From contig NZ_CP119754.1 in assembly GCF_029319185.1 (NCBI RefSeq), forward strand, positions 2,914,001 through 2,978,000: a stretch of 64,000 nt of DNA. Direction: 5' to 3'. This document shows, piece after piece, positions 8,641 to 17,650 of this stretch. The notes under the pieces were generated by a model. The model did not search any database. It was not told where the DNA came from and worked only from the letters and a program-made list of their open reading frames with translations. The translations under genes were made by a program, and so were the position numbers. How positions within the stretch are numbered: the first letter of the stretch is position 1; every line of letters begins with the position of its first letter. The DNA is from Superficieibacter sp. HKU1 (GTDB lineage Bacteria > Pseudomonadota > Gammaproteobacteria > Enterobacterales > Enterobacteriaceae).

Positions 8641-9654
8641 TCAGGAAACAAAAATCGGCGGGATCTCCCGCTGCTGTTTCTGCACGTCTCCGGCATCGAT
8701 GATCTCAAAGACCGCCTTCAGCATGGCGGGCACATCCTGCCTCACCATTTCGATGTCGTGCCCCAGCAGGGTAACGAACGGGTCCCAGTCAAAACAGCCC
8801 ATCGGCGGCTGATCGTGACCGCGATATCCCGCCTGCGTCAGCCAGCTTACAACGCCTTCCAGCGAGATCGTGGAGTTAACAAACAGACCGCCGGTGTGTT
8901 TCTCTCCCGCGCTGAAAAATGTGCGTAGCGCCAGCTCCGCTTTATGCGGCGCATAGCCGCAGGCCAGCATGTTCTCCCCGGGCAGCGTGAGACCCGCCTC
9001 CTGATGGGCGTCGCGAAAACCGCGCAGACGCTCGCGGGTGTTGTGATCGGATCCGCGTCCGCCCACGAACACCAGCGGGCGTTTTTCGCCGTAGCGTTTC
9101 TCGCTGTTCGCCAGGATACGCCGGGTCAGCTCCTTCGCGCCCGCGTAGTTATCCGAAATGACCGAGGGGGCAAGCGTGCCCGGCAGATCGAGATTTAGCG
9201 TCGGCACCCCGGACGGCGCACACAGTTCGGTGATTTTATCCGGATCGGTCGCCCCGGTGGCAATCAGCCAGTCCACCTGCCAGGAGAGCATCGTGCGCGC
9301 GGCTTCCAGCTCCAGCACCGGATCGCGGCGCGTACAGGTAATGATCGGAAACAGGCCGCGCTCACGCGCCATCGCCTCAAAGGTTTCGACAATCGAGCCA
9401 AAGTAGCGGTTATCGTACTTGGGCACGATCATGCCGATAATTTTTGACCGGTTACTGCGTAGCAGGCTGGCCTGCCGATTCACCGCGTAGCCCTGCTCCT
9501 GCGCGATTCGGGTTACCTTTTCCGCCAGCTGCGCGCTGATGCGCCGTTTTTTCCAGTTGCCATTGAGGATCGCACTCACCGCGCTGGCGGAAACGCCCGA
9601 CAGCTCGGCCAGATCGTAGATAGTCGTTTTCCTGCTTTTTCCGATCCCGGTCAC
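8641..9654 (-). CDS. rbtR: LacI-family repressor of the ribitol operon
   Basis: This 337-aa LacI/GalR-type regulator has an N-terminal helix-turn-helix plus hinge (about residues 10-60, TIYDLAELSGVSASAVSAIL) and a periplasmic-binding-like effector domain. It is divergent from rbtD, as the ribitol repressor is in Klebsiella, so it should repress rbtDK and be relieved by a pathway intermediate (D-ribulose in the classic Klebsiella work). The start is GTG at 9654, supported by GGAGAG about 10 nt upstream. Confidence 0.9.
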   Translation of the reverse strand: MTGIGKSRKTTIYDLAELSGVSASAVSAILNGNWKKRRISAQLAEKVTRIAQEQGYAVNRQASLLRSNRSKIIGMIVPKYDNRYFGSIVETFEAMARERGLFPIITCTRRDPVLELEAARTMLSWQVDWLIATGATDPDKITELCAPSGVPTLNLDLPGTLAPSVISDNYAGAKELTRRILANSEKRYGEKRPLVFVGGRGSDHNTRERLRGFRDAHQEAGLTLPGENMLACGYAPHKAELALRTFFSAGEKHTGGLFVNSTISLEGVVSWLTQAGYRGHDQPPMGCFDWDPFVTLLGHDIEMVRQDVPAMLKAVFEIIDAGDVQKQQREIPPIFVS

Positions 9655-9805
9655 AAATATTTCTCTCCGTTTATCGCGAAACTTGCGCTTGTTTTTTGAA
9701 AAGTGCTAAATCAGCTTCATCGATTGAGCATGTTGCGCAAATCGCTGGCATTATGCAGGCAGAGGCGAAGAAAAACCAGCCTGAATTTGCTTAAAAAGCT
9801 ATATT

Positions 9806-9881
9806 TTTCATCGACATGAAAGATAAAAAACCCTCACGACTGTACCCTACGTGCGGCCGAAATTTTCATCAGATTTATGAA
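9806..9881 (+). promoter_or_regulatory. Candidate RbtR operators upstream of rbtD
   Basis: Two palindromes lie in the rbtR-rbtD gap. The first, TTTCAT-cgac-ATGAAA, is perfect and spans 9806-9821, a size typical of LacI-family operators. The second uses the same half-sites with a wider spacer, TTTCAT-N7-ATGAA, at 9864-9881, overlapping the leader just ahead of the rbtD ribosome-binding site. Paired operators would suit a LacI-type repressor. Assignment to RbtR is inferred from position. Confidence 0.45.
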
Positions 9882-9891
9882 GGATTATAAA

Positions 9892-10641
9892 ATGAATTCG
9901 TCTGTAGTTTCTATGAATAGTCCACTGGCGGGTAAAGTCGCCGCGGTTACCGGTGCTGCTTCCGGTATTGGTCTGGAATGTGCCAAAACGCTGCATCAGG
10001 CAGGGGCAAAAGTGGTGCTGATTGACCGCGACGGGGAAAAGCTGAAGAAGCTGGTTGCGGAAATTGGCGAGAATGCGTTTGCTTTACAGGTCGATCTGCT
10101 CAAGCCGGCTGAAGTGTCCGGCATGCTGGACGGTATTCTTGAGCTGGCGGGCGGGCTGGACATTTTCCACGCCAATGCCGGGGCTTACATTGGCGGGCCG
10201 GTAGCCGAAGGCGATCCTGACGTCTGGGACCGGGTGCTCAACCTTAACATTAATGCCGCCTTCCGCTGCGTTCACGCCGTGCTGCCGCACATGATTGCCC
10301 AGAAATCCGGCGACATTCTGTTTACCAGTTCTATTGCGGGCGTCGTGCCGGTGATCTGGGAACCTATCTACACGGCGTCTAAATTTGCGGTACAGGCATT
10401 TGTTCATACCACTCGCCGCCAGGTCGCACAGCATGGGGTGCGCGTTGGCGCAGTGCTGCCGGGGCCGGTGGTGACTGCCCTGCTGGACGACTGGCCGAAA
10501 GCCAAAATGGATGAAGCGCTGGCCAACGGCAGTCTGATGCAGCCGATTGAAGTGGCGGAAGCCATTCTGTTTATGGTGACGCGCTCGAAGAACGTCACCG
10601 TCAGGGATCTGGTGATCCTGCCTAACAGCGTCGACCTCTGA
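9892..10641 (+). CDS. rbtD: Ribitol 2-dehydrogenase
   Basis: This 249-aa short-chain dehydrogenase oxidises ribitol to D-ribulose with NAD+. The Rossmann motif TGAASGIG is at residues 20-27, NAG follows in [10 protein letters not shown], and the catalytic YTASK has Tyr and Lys near residues 160 and 164. It is close to identical to Klebsiella RbtD through the C-terminal ILPNSVDL. The ATG at 9892 has AAGGA 7-8 nt upstream and gives the Klebsiella length; an ATG at 9877 lacks a ribosome-binding site. It heads a two-gene operon with rbtK, 19 bp downstream. Confidence 0.96.
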   Translation: MNSSVVSMNSPLAGKVAAVTGAASGIGLECAKTLHQAGAKVVLIDRDGEKLKKLVAEIGENAFALQVDLLKPAEVSGMLDGILELAGGLDIFHANAGAYIGGPVAEGDPDVWDRVLNLNINAAFRCVHAVLPHMIAQKSGDILFTSSIAGVVPVIWEPIYTASKFAVQAFVHTTRRQVAQHGVRVGAVLPGPVVTALLDDWPKAKMDEALANGSLMQPIEVAEAILFMVTRSKNVTVRDLVILPNSVDL

Positions 10642-10660
10642 TGGCATGCCGGGAGCCTGT

Positions 10661-12271
10661 ATGAATTACGATAGCAGAACCATTATTGGCGTTGACGTCG
10701 GTTCGGGAAGCGTGCGCGCGGGGATTTTCGATCTCAACGGTACCCTGCTCGCCCACGCCACCCGCCCTATCACCCTGTGGCGCGAGGCGGGACACATCGT
10801 CGAGCAGTCCAGTCGCGAAATCTGGCAGGCGGTCTGCCAGTGCATTAAAGAATCTGTCGCCCGTTCCGGCGTTGCGCCCACAAGCGTGGCGGGTATTGGT
10901 TTCGACGCCACCTGTTCGCTGGTGGTGCTCGACGGCGAAGGCAAGCCGTTGCCAGTCGGGCCGTCTGACGATCCGGACCGCAACATTATTGTCTGGATGG
11001 ACCATCGCGCCACCGAACAAGCCGAGCGTATTAACCAGACCGGGCACCCGGTGTTGCAGTACGTTGGCGGTAAGATTTCACCCGAGATGGAAACGCCAAA
11101 GCTTCTGTGGCTGAAGGAACATCGCCGCAAAATTTACGACCGCGCCGGACAATTTTTTGATCTGGCGGATTTCCTGACATGGCGCGCCACCGGCGATGCG
11201 GGACGTTCAACCTGTACCGTCACCTGTAAATGGACCTATCTGGCGCATGAAAAACGCTGGGACCCGGATTATTTTCGCACTATCGGCCTGGGCGATCTGG
11301 CAGATGAAGACTTTGTGCGCATTGGTCAGCGTATTATGGAGCCGGGAACACCGTGCGGTAACGGTCTCACGCAGGAAGCCGCGGACGAGATGGGTTTGCC
11401 GGTGGGCACGCCGGTCGCTATTGGTATGATCGATGCCCATGCGGGCGGGATTGGTACCGCTGGCGTCGATCGCGGTGCGCTGCATAATATGGCCTGGGTG
11501 TTCGGCACCTCAGCCTGCACCATGATGTCGACGGAAAAACCGGTCTTCGTGTCCGGCGTCTGGGGGCCGTATTACTCGGCGATGGTGCCGGGCCTGTGGC
11601 TGAATGAAGGCGGCCAGAGCGCGGCGGGCGCGGCGATTGATCAACTGGTCGCTTTCCACCCTGCGGCGGCGGAAGCTCGCGAGCTGGCCACCGCCGCTGG
11701 CGTGCCGCTGCCGGTTTTCCTGGCCGATCGGGCGCTGAAAAGCGTCAGTTCGCCTTCAGCGGCGGTGACGCTGGCACTGGGGCTGCATGTTGTCCCTGAG
11801 TTTTTAGGCAACCGGGCGCCGTTTGCCGATCCGCATGCGCGGGCAGCCATTGCCGGGTTAGGCATGGAGCGCGATCTTGATAACCTGGTCGCACTGTACG
11901 TCGCGGGACTGTGTGGCATCGGCTACGGCTTACGCCAGATCCTCGAAACGCAGGGTGAGAACGGGATCAAAACCGAGAAAATCGCCATTAGCGGCGGGGC
12001 CGGGCAACATCCGCTGGTGCGTCAACTGCTGGCTGACGCCTGCGGCCTGCCGATTTTAACCACCGTCTCCAGCGAGCCAGTGCTGCTGGGCTCGGCAATC
12101 CTCGGGGCTGTGGCAGGCAACATGTCGCCGTCGGTAAGCGATGCGATGGCGCGCTTCACGGTGCTCGACAAGCAGTACGATCCCGATGCCGGGCAGCAAA
12201 CCGTTCACCAGGAGCGTTATGAAGCCTATAAGTTGTTGCAGCAAACCGCACGCAAGCTGCGGGAGTTTTAA
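10661..12271 (+). CDS. rbtK: D-ribulokinase
   Basis: This 536-aa FGGY-family kinase should convert D-ribulose to D-ribulose 5-phosphate, completing ribitol catabolism. The N-terminal loop GVDVGSGSVRAG (about residues 10-21), the conserved FDATCSLV and WMDHRA segments, and the C-terminal nucleotide motif SGGAGQHPLVRQLLAD mark the ribulokinase branch. The ATG at 10661 follows GGGAGCC and suits the Klebsiella N-terminus; an in-frame start at 10646 is less likely. In Klebsiella a dedicated transporter gene rbtT accompanies this operon; none is present here. Confidence 0.95.
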   Translation: MNYDSRTIIGVDVGSGSVRAGIFDLNGTLLAHATRPITLWREAGHIVEQSSREIWQAVCQCIKESVARSGVAPTSVAGIGFDATCSLVVLDGEGKPLPVGPSDDPDRNIIVWMDHRATEQAERINQTGHPVLQYVGGKISPEMETPKLLWLKEHRRKIYDRAGQFFDLADFLTWRATGDAGRSTCTVTCKWTYLAHEKRWDPDYFRTIGLGDLADEDFVRIGQRIMEPGTPCGNGLTQEAADEMGLPVGTPVAIGMIDAHAGGIGTAGVDRGALHNMAWVFGTSACTMMSTEKPVFVSGVWGPYYSAMVPGLWLNEGGQSAAGAAIDQLVAFHPAAAEARELATAAGVPLPVFLADRALKSVSSPSAAVTLALGLHVVPEFLGNRAPFADPHARAAIAGLGMERDLDNLVALYVAGLCGIGYGLRQILETQGENGIKTEKIAISGGAGQHPLVRQLLADACGLPILTTVSSEPVLLGSAILGAVAGNMSPSVSDAMARFTVLDKQYDPDAGQQTVHQERYEAYKLLQQTARKLREF

Positions 12272-12280
12272 GCGGTGAGA

Positions 12281-12310
12281 TTGCCCGGCGGCGAATGCGC
12301 CGCCGGGCAA
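12281..12310. terminator. REP-like hairpin between rbtK and fbaB
   Basis: A perfect 13-bp stem, TTGCCCGGCGGCG with a 4-nt AATG loop and its exact complement, sits between the convergent rbtK and fbaB genes. It resembles half of a REP element and lacks a T run, so it may act as a bidirectional mRNA 3'-end stabiliser or weak terminator. Confidence 0.75.
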
Positions 12311-12335
12311 ACGTGGCACAGGGCCTGCGTTACCG

Positions 12336-13388
12336 TCAGGCGATACTGATCTTACCGTCCAGATACACATCCTGCACCGCGTTAATCAATTTCACCCCGT
12401 CCGCCATCGATTTCTTAAACGCTTTACGCCCGAGGATCAGCCCCATCCCACCGGCGCGCTTATTAATCACCGCGGTACGCACGGCGTCAGTCAGGTCGGT
12501 TTCACCGCCGTCTGCGCCGCCGGAGTTGATCAGCCCGGCGCGGCCCATATAGCAGTTTGCCAGCTGATAGCGCACCAGATCGATGGGATTATCACTGGTC
12601 AACTTGCTGTAAACGCGATCGTCGGTATAGCCGAACTTCACTGCTTTATAGCCGCCATTATTCTCGGCCATTTTCTGCTTAACAATATCTGCGCCAATAG
12701 TGGCGGCCAGGTGGTTGGCCTGCCCGGTCAGATCGGCGGAAACGTGATAATCCACACCGTCTTTCTTAAAGGCAGAGTTACGCAGATAGGCCCATAACAC
12801 CGTCACCAGCCCCAGTTCATGCGCGCGTTCAAAGGCGGCGGAGATCTCTTCTATCTGTCGGCGCGACTGCTCAGAGCCAAAATAGATCGTCGCCCCTACC
12901 GCCACGGCCCCCATATTGAACGCCTGCTCAACGCTGGCATACAGCGTCTGATCGTATTCAGTCGGATAGCTAAGGGTTTCGTTGTGATTCAGTTTTACCA
13001 GAAAAGGAATGCGGTGCGCGTAGCGACGCGACACTGAGGCCAGTACGCCATAGGTTGAAGCCACGCAATTACAGCCCGCCTCCAGCGCCAGCTCCACGAT
13101 ATTCCTGGGATCGAAATACAGCGGATTCGCCGCAAAGGAGGCACCGGCGGAGTGCTCCACGCCCTGATCGACCGGTAAAATAGAAAGGTATCCGGTTCCT
13201 GCCAGACGTCCGGTATTATAGAGCGTCTGCATGTTTCGCAGCACCGCTGGCGGACGGTTGTTATCCACCATAACGCGATCAACATAATCGTGTCCGGGTA
13301 GATGAAGTTGGTCGGATGGAATGGTCATACAACGATGCTGTAACAGGCTGTCGGCGTCTTTGCCAAGCAACTGCGCAATATCAGTCAT
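12336..13388 (-). CDS. fbaB: Fructose-bisphosphate aldolase class I
   Basis: This 350-aa protein is the DhnA-type class I (Schiff base) aldolase, which interconverts fructose 1,6-bisphosphate with dihydroxyacetone phosphate and glyceraldehyde 3-phosphate in the cytoplasm, mainly under gluconeogenic conditions. It matches E. coli FbaB almost without gaps and has the same length. Recognisable blocks include [27 protein letters not shown] and the barrel-end [14 protein letters not shown]. It is divergent from yegT and closes the pentitol cassette on this side; in E. coli K-12 the gat operon takes that place. Confidence 0.98.
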   Translation of the reverse strand: MTDIAQLLGKDADSLLQHRCMTIPSDQLHLPGHDYVDRVMVDNNRPPAVLRNMQTLYNTGRLAGTGYLSILPVDQGVEHSAGASFAANPLYFDPRNIVELALEAGCNCVASTYGVLASVSRRYAHRIPFLVKLNHNETLSYPTEYDQTLYASVEQAFNMGAVAVGATIYFGSEQSRRQIEEISAAFERAHELGLVTVLWAYLRNSAFKKDGVDYHVSADLTGQANHLAATIGADIVKQKMAENNGGYKAVKFGYTDDRVYSKLTSDNPIDLVRYQLANCYMGRAGLINSGGADGGETDLTDAVRTAVINKRAGGMGLILGRKAFKKSMADGVKLINAVQDVYLDGKISIA

Positions 13389-13641
13389 AACTATGCTCCC
13401 GTTTGTTCCGACATCGCGTCGGATGTGGGTTTTTCCTGTCCCGCCTTATGCGGGCAGCACTAAGTCTGGTACCAGGTTGACTATTTTTCCATCTTTAAGG
13501 CCATTTTTGCCGGCATCATCTGGCACGCCTGAAAGACAGTAAAAGTGTTAAGCCGGTCAAACTTTCATCTCAAAGGTATTTAAAAGGTATTATTGAATGG
13601 TATCTTCATTACGTACCTTACCTGTCATGAAGGATTTAAAG

Positions 13642-14925
13642 ATGAAAACTACAGTTAAGCTGTCGTTCATGATGTTCATTGAGTGGTTTATCTGGGGCGC
13701 ATGGTTCGTTCCACTGTGGCTTTGGCTGAGTAAAAGCGGCTTCAGCGCCGGGGAAATTGGCTGGTCGTACGCCTGTACCGCAATTGCCGCTATCCTGTCG
13801 CCAATCCTGGTCGGTTCGCTTACCGATCGTTTCTTCCCGGCACAAAAAGTGCTGGCGGTGCTGATGTTTGCCGGAGCGGTGCTGATTTACTTTGCCGCGC
13901 AGCAAACCACCTTCGCCGGTTTCTTCCCGCTGCTGCTGGCCTACTCGCTGACCTATATGCCGACCATTGCGCTGACCAACAGCATCGCTTTTGCTAACGT
14001 GGCGGACGTTGAAGGTGATTTCCCACGCATCCGGGTGATGGGCACTATCGGCTGGATCGCCTCCGGTCTGGTCTGTGGATTCCTGCCGCAGATGATGGGC
14101 TACAGCGATATTTCGCCAACCAATATTCCGCTGTTAATCACCGCCGCCAGTTCAGCGCTGCTGGGCGTTTTTGCGTTTTTCCTGCCGAATACACCGCCGA
14201 AAAGTACCGGAAAACTCAGCCTGCGCGTGATGCTGGGGCTGGACGCGCTGATCCTGCTGCGCGACAGAAACTTCCTCGTATTCTTTGTCTGCTCATTCCT
14301 GTTCGCTATGCCGCTGGCCTTCTATTACATTTTTGCCAACGGCTACCTCACCGAAGTCGGCATGAAGAATGCGACCGGCTGGATGACGCTCGGCCAGTTC
14401 TCTGAAATCTTCTTTATGCTGGCGCTGCCGTTCTTTACCAAACGCTTTGGTATTAAAAAGGTACTCTTGCTTGGTCTGGTGACCGCGGCGATCCGCTACG
14501 GGTTCTTTGTTTACGGCGGTGCCGATCAGTATTTCACCTACGGGCTACTGTTCCTCGGCATTCTGCTGCACGGCGTGAGCTACGATTTTTATTACGTCAC
14601 CGCCTATATCTATGTCGATAAAAAGGCGCCGGTACATATGCGTACTGCCGCGCAGGGGCTAATCACCCTGTGCTGTCAGGGCTTTGGCAGCCTGCTGGGC
14701 TACCGGCTCGGCGGCGTAATGATGGAAAAAATGTTTGCTTATTCGCGGCCGGTGAATGGACTGACCTTTAACTGGGCCGGAATGTGGGCGTTTGGTGGCA
14801 TTATGATCGCCATCATCGCCGTGCTGTTTATGTGGTTGTTCCGTGAATCGGATAAAGAAATCACCGCCATAAAGGTGAACACCGATGAGCGAGATATTGC
14901 GCTTACACAAGGGGAATCTAAATGA
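13642..14925 (+). CDS. yegT: Putative nucleoside transporter YegT
   Basis: This 427-aa inner-membrane protein of the nucleoside:H+ symporter family (NupG/XapB-like) within the major facilitators has about 12 hydrophobic segments. It is nearly collinear with E. coli YegT, including IEWFIWGAWFVPLW near the N-terminus and YVTAYIYVDKKAP in the C-terminal half. Its substrate is not established. The ATG at 13642 is preceded by AGGA at good spacing; upstream in-frame codons to 13597 are not conserved. It is the first gene of yegT-yegU-yegV; its TGA stop overlaps the yegU start (ATGA). Confidence 0.95.
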   Translation: MKTTVKLSFMMFIEWFIWGAWFVPLWLWLSKSGFSAGEIGWSYACTAIAAILSPILVGSLTDRFFPAQKVLAVLMFAGAVLIYFAAQQTTFAGFFPLLLAYSLTYMPTIALTNSIAFANVADVEGDFPRIRVMGTIGWIASGLVCGFLPQMMGYSDISPTNIPLLITAASSALLGVFAFFLPNTPPKSTGKLSLRVMLGLDALILLRDRNFLVFFVCSFLFAMPLAFYYIFANGYLTEVGMKNATGWMTLGQFSEIFFMLALPFFTKRFGIKKVLLLGLVTAAIRYGFFVYGGADQYFTYGLLFLGILLHGVSYDFYYVTAYIYVDKKAPVHMRTAAQGLITLCCQGFGSLLGYRLGGVMMEKMFAYSRPVNGLTFNWAGMWAFGGIMIAIIAVLFMWLFRESDKEITAIKVNTDERDIALTQGESK

Positions 14926-15926
14926 AATATGAACGTATTCTCGGTGCTCTTTACGGGCAGGCATTAGGGGATGCGATGGGCATGCCATCAGAGCTGTGGC
15001 CGCGCTCGCGAGTGAAAGCTCATTTTGGCTGGATCAACCGCTTTTTACCCGGTCCGGCGGAAAACAATGCTGCCTGTTATTTTAACCGGGCGGAGTTCAC
15101 CGACGATACGTCAATGGCGCTCTGTCTTGCGGATGCGCTCCTGGCGCGTGAAGGCCAGATCGACCCGGACCTGATTGGCCGAAACATCCTCGACTGGGCG
15201 CTGCGTTTTGACGCCTTTAATAAAAACGTTCTCGGCCCTACCTCAAAGATTGCCTTAAACGCCATTCGCGACGGCAAGCCGGTGGCGGAACTGGAAAATA
15301 ACGGCGTTACCAACGGGGCCGCGATGCGCGTTTCGCCGCTGGGCTGCCTGCTTCCGGCGCGCGATCTGGATACCTTTATTGATGCGGTGGCGCTGGCTTC
15401 CAGCCCGACACACAAATCGGATCTGGCGATTGCCGGTGCCGTGGTGGTGGCATGGGCGATTTCCCGGGCCATCGACGGCGAGGCGTGGCACAGCATTGTC
15501 GATTCCCTTCCCGCGATTGCCCGCCACGCGCAGGAAAAACGCATTACCACCTTTAGCGCTTCGCTGTCCGCGCGTCTGGAGCTGGCACTGAAAATCGTCC
15601 GCGAGGCCGATGGCCCTGAATCCGCCAGCGAAGCGCTGTATCAGCAGGTCGGTGCAGGCACCAGCACGCTTGAATCCGTTTCCTGCGCCATTGCGATGGT
15701 CGACCTGGCGCAGACCGATCCTAATCGTTGTGCCATTCTTTGTGCCAATCTCGGTGGCGATACCGACACCATCGGCGCGATGGCCACCGCGATTTGCGGG
15801 GCGCTACACGGCGTGCAGGCGATAGATCCGGCGCTGAAACAGGAGCTGGACGCGGTAAATCAACTCGATTTCGGGCGCTATGCGACAGCGCTGACGCGCT
15901 ACCGCCAGCAGCGGGAGGAAGCATGA
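14922..15926 (+). CDS. yegU: ADP-ribosylglycohydrolase-family protein YegU
   Basis: This 334-aa protein belongs to the ADP-ribosylglycohydrolase/DraG fold. The N-terminal GALYGQALGDAMGMPSE and the FTDDTSMAL motif supply metal-binding residues, and the C-terminal GGDTDTIGAMA is the second metal site of the family, so the active centre looks intact. The natural substrate of YegU is unknown; family members cleave N- or O-glycosidic bonds of ADP-ribose. Start and stop overlap its neighbours by 4 nt on both sides (ATGA), so it is translationally coupled with yegT and yegV. Confidence 0.95.
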   Translation: MKYERILGALYGQALGDAMGMPSELWPRSRVKAHFGWINRFLPGPAENNAACYFNRAEFTDDTSMALCLADALLAREGQIDPDLIGRNILDWALRFDAFNKNVLGPTSKIALNAIRDGKPVAELENNGVTNGAAMRVSPLGCLLPARDLDTFIDAVALASSPTHKSDLAIAGAVVVAWAISRAIDGEAWHSIVDSLPAIARHAQEKRITTFSASLSARLELALKIVREADGPESASEALYQQVGAGTSTLESVSCAIAMVDLAQTDPNRCAILCANLGGDTDTIGAMATAICGALHGVQAIDPALKQELDAVNQLDFGRYATALTRYRQQREEA

Positions 15927-16888
15927 ATGCCGGATTACTGCGGGAGAAACTGCCGACCCTGAACGCGCGCCGTCCGGTCACGGTGGTCGGCGCAGCGGTG
16001 ATCGACGTCATCGCCGATGCTTACGCCCTGCCCTGGCGCGGCTGTGATATCGAACTGAAACAGCAAAGCGTCAATATCGGCGGCTGCGCGCTAAATATTG
16101 CCGTGGCGCTGAAACGACTTGGCGTTGCGGCCAACAACGCGCTGCCGCTCGGCCAGGGCGTGTGGGCGGAGATCGTGCGCAATAATCTGGCGAAGGAAGG
16201 CCTGACGAGCCTGATTGACAATGCCAGCGGCGATAATGGCTGGTGTCTGGCCCTGGTCGAGCCGGACGGCGAACGCACCTTTATGTCGTTCAGCGGCGTG
16301 GAAAACGCCTGGAACGCCGGGTGGCTGGAAAAACTAGATGTTGAACCCGGTAGCCTGGTGTCGCTGTCCGGCTACCAGCTGGCCTCCTCCTGCGGTGAGC
16401 TGCTGGTAAGCTGGCTGGAGGGATTACAGGAGGTCACGCCGTTTATCGATTTTGGGCCGCGCATCGCCGATATTCCCGCCCCGCTGATGGCACGGATCAT
16501 GGCCTGCAAGCCGCTGGTGTCGGTGAATCGACAGGAGGCGGAAATCGCGGCAGACGCTTTTCACTTCAGCCGCGAGACGGCGGCGTTTGGCGCAGCCTGG
16601 CTGGAGAAATTTAACGCGCCGCTGATCGTGCGTCACGATAAAGAAGGCGCGTGGTATTTCAGTCATGAAGGTCAGGGAAACGTCGCCGCGTTTCCGACGG
16701 TGGTTGTCGATACCATCGGTGCGGGAGACAGTCATGCGGGCGGAACGCTGGCCGGACTGGCGAGCGGCTGGTCGCTGGCGGATGCCGTCATGCTCGGCAA
16801 TGCAGTGGCGGCATGGGTCGTCGGGCACCGGGGCGGCGACTGCGCCCCCACCCGTGAGCAATTACTCCTCGCAGACAAAAACGTATAG
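15923..16888 (+). CDS. yegV: PfkB-family sugar/nucleoside kinase YegV
   Basis: This 321-aa ribokinase-type (PfkB) kinase has an N-terminal di-glycine region (NIGGCALNIAVALKRLG) and the C-terminal signature with catalytic base DTIGAGDSHAGG. The length equals E. coli YegV. With an upstream nucleoside-type transporter and a glycohydrolase it probably phosphorylates the sugar or nucleoside released by YegU; the substrate is not proven. The ATG at 15923 overlaps the yegU stop. Its 3' end overlaps the convergent yegW end by 27 bp. Confidence 0.95.
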   Translation: MNAGLLREKLPTLNARRPVTVVGAAVIDVIADAYALPWRGCDIELKQQSVNIGGCALNIAVALKRLGVAANNALPLGQGVWAEIVRNNLAKEGLTSLIDNASGDNGWCLALVEPDGERTFMSFSGVENAWNAGWLEKLDVEPGSLVSLSGYQLASSCGELLVSWLEGLQEVTPFIDFGPRIADIPAPLMARIMACKPLVSVNRQEAEIAADAFHFSRETAAFGAAWLEKFNAPLIVRHDKEGAWYFSHEGQGNVAAFPTVVVDTIGAGDSHAGGTLAGLASGWSLADAVMLGNAVAAWVVGHRGGDCAPTREQLLLADKNV

Positions 16889-17608
16889 ATCGCTGCGGCA
16901 GTAGCTGATGCTGTACTCAATGGGCCGTTGTTGTTGATCGAGCGCTACCTGCTTTATCACCAGCACCGGCACTTTGCTTTCCATCTGAATGTGCGACTGA
17001 AACTCCGCGTCCGGCATCCGGGCACTGACCCGCGAGCGGGTGCGCTGCGGAAAAATGTGCTGGCTGCGAAAGTAGTCATACAGCGACACGCCGATGGCAT
17101 CAACATCGTGGATCAGCTGCACGGGCACCCAGGACTCTTCAATAGAGACCGCCTCTTCATCAACATAGCGAATACGCTTAAGCAGAAAAACATCGCTTTG
17201 CGCGGCAATCGCCAGCTGTTGCGCGACCTCTTCCGGACATTTGACGATCCGCTTGTTGACCCACAGCGTATCCGGCTTCTTACCGCGCAACACCACCTGC
17301 TGAGAAAAGCCCCGCGCCTCTTTCAGTGAATACTCGAAGATATTATTGATTTGCGTCCCGTAGCCGCGGGCGCGCGTCACCACGCCCTCTTCCTCCAGCG
17401 TCTGCATCGCTTTACGCACGGTGATCCGCGAGACCCCGGTGAGCTGACTGAGATCCCGCTCGCCGGGCAAAATATTACCGTGTTCAAGCGCACCGCTACG
17501 TACCGCATTTTTGACTGTTTCTGCGAACTTCAGGTACAGCGGCGTGTGATCGGCAGCGGCGATGCGCTCATTAAGCTGGGCAATAAGCCGGGTATGCGCT
17601 TGTTCCAT
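16862..17608 (-). CDS. yegW: GntR/HutC-family regulator YegW
   Basis: This 248-aa regulator has an N-terminal winged helix (about residues 20-85, LSQLTGVSRITVRKAMQTLEEEG) and a C-terminal UTRA effector domain (ending SISYCRSDLYVFVCEE). The length equals E. coli YegW. It lies next to yegTUV in convergent orientation and is the likely local regulator of that operon; its ligand is unknown. The E. coli gene yegX, which lies between yegW and thiD there, is absent here. Confidence 0.94.
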   Translation of the reverse strand: MEQAHTRLIAQLNERIAAADHTPLYLKFAETVKNAVRSGALEHGNILPGERDLSQLTGVSRITVRKAMQTLEEEGVVTRARGYGTQINNIFEYSLKEARGFSQQVVLRGKKPDTLWVNKRIVKCPEEVAQQLAIAAQSDVFLLKRIRYVDEEAVSIEESWVPVQLIHDVDAIGVSLYDYFRSQHIFPQRTRSRVSARMPDAEFQSHIQMESKVPVLVIKQVALDQQQRPIEYSISYCRSDLYVFVCEE

Positions 17609-17650
17609 TTATCTTTTCCAGGCTTCGGGTCTGGTGGAAGTATACTCCTT

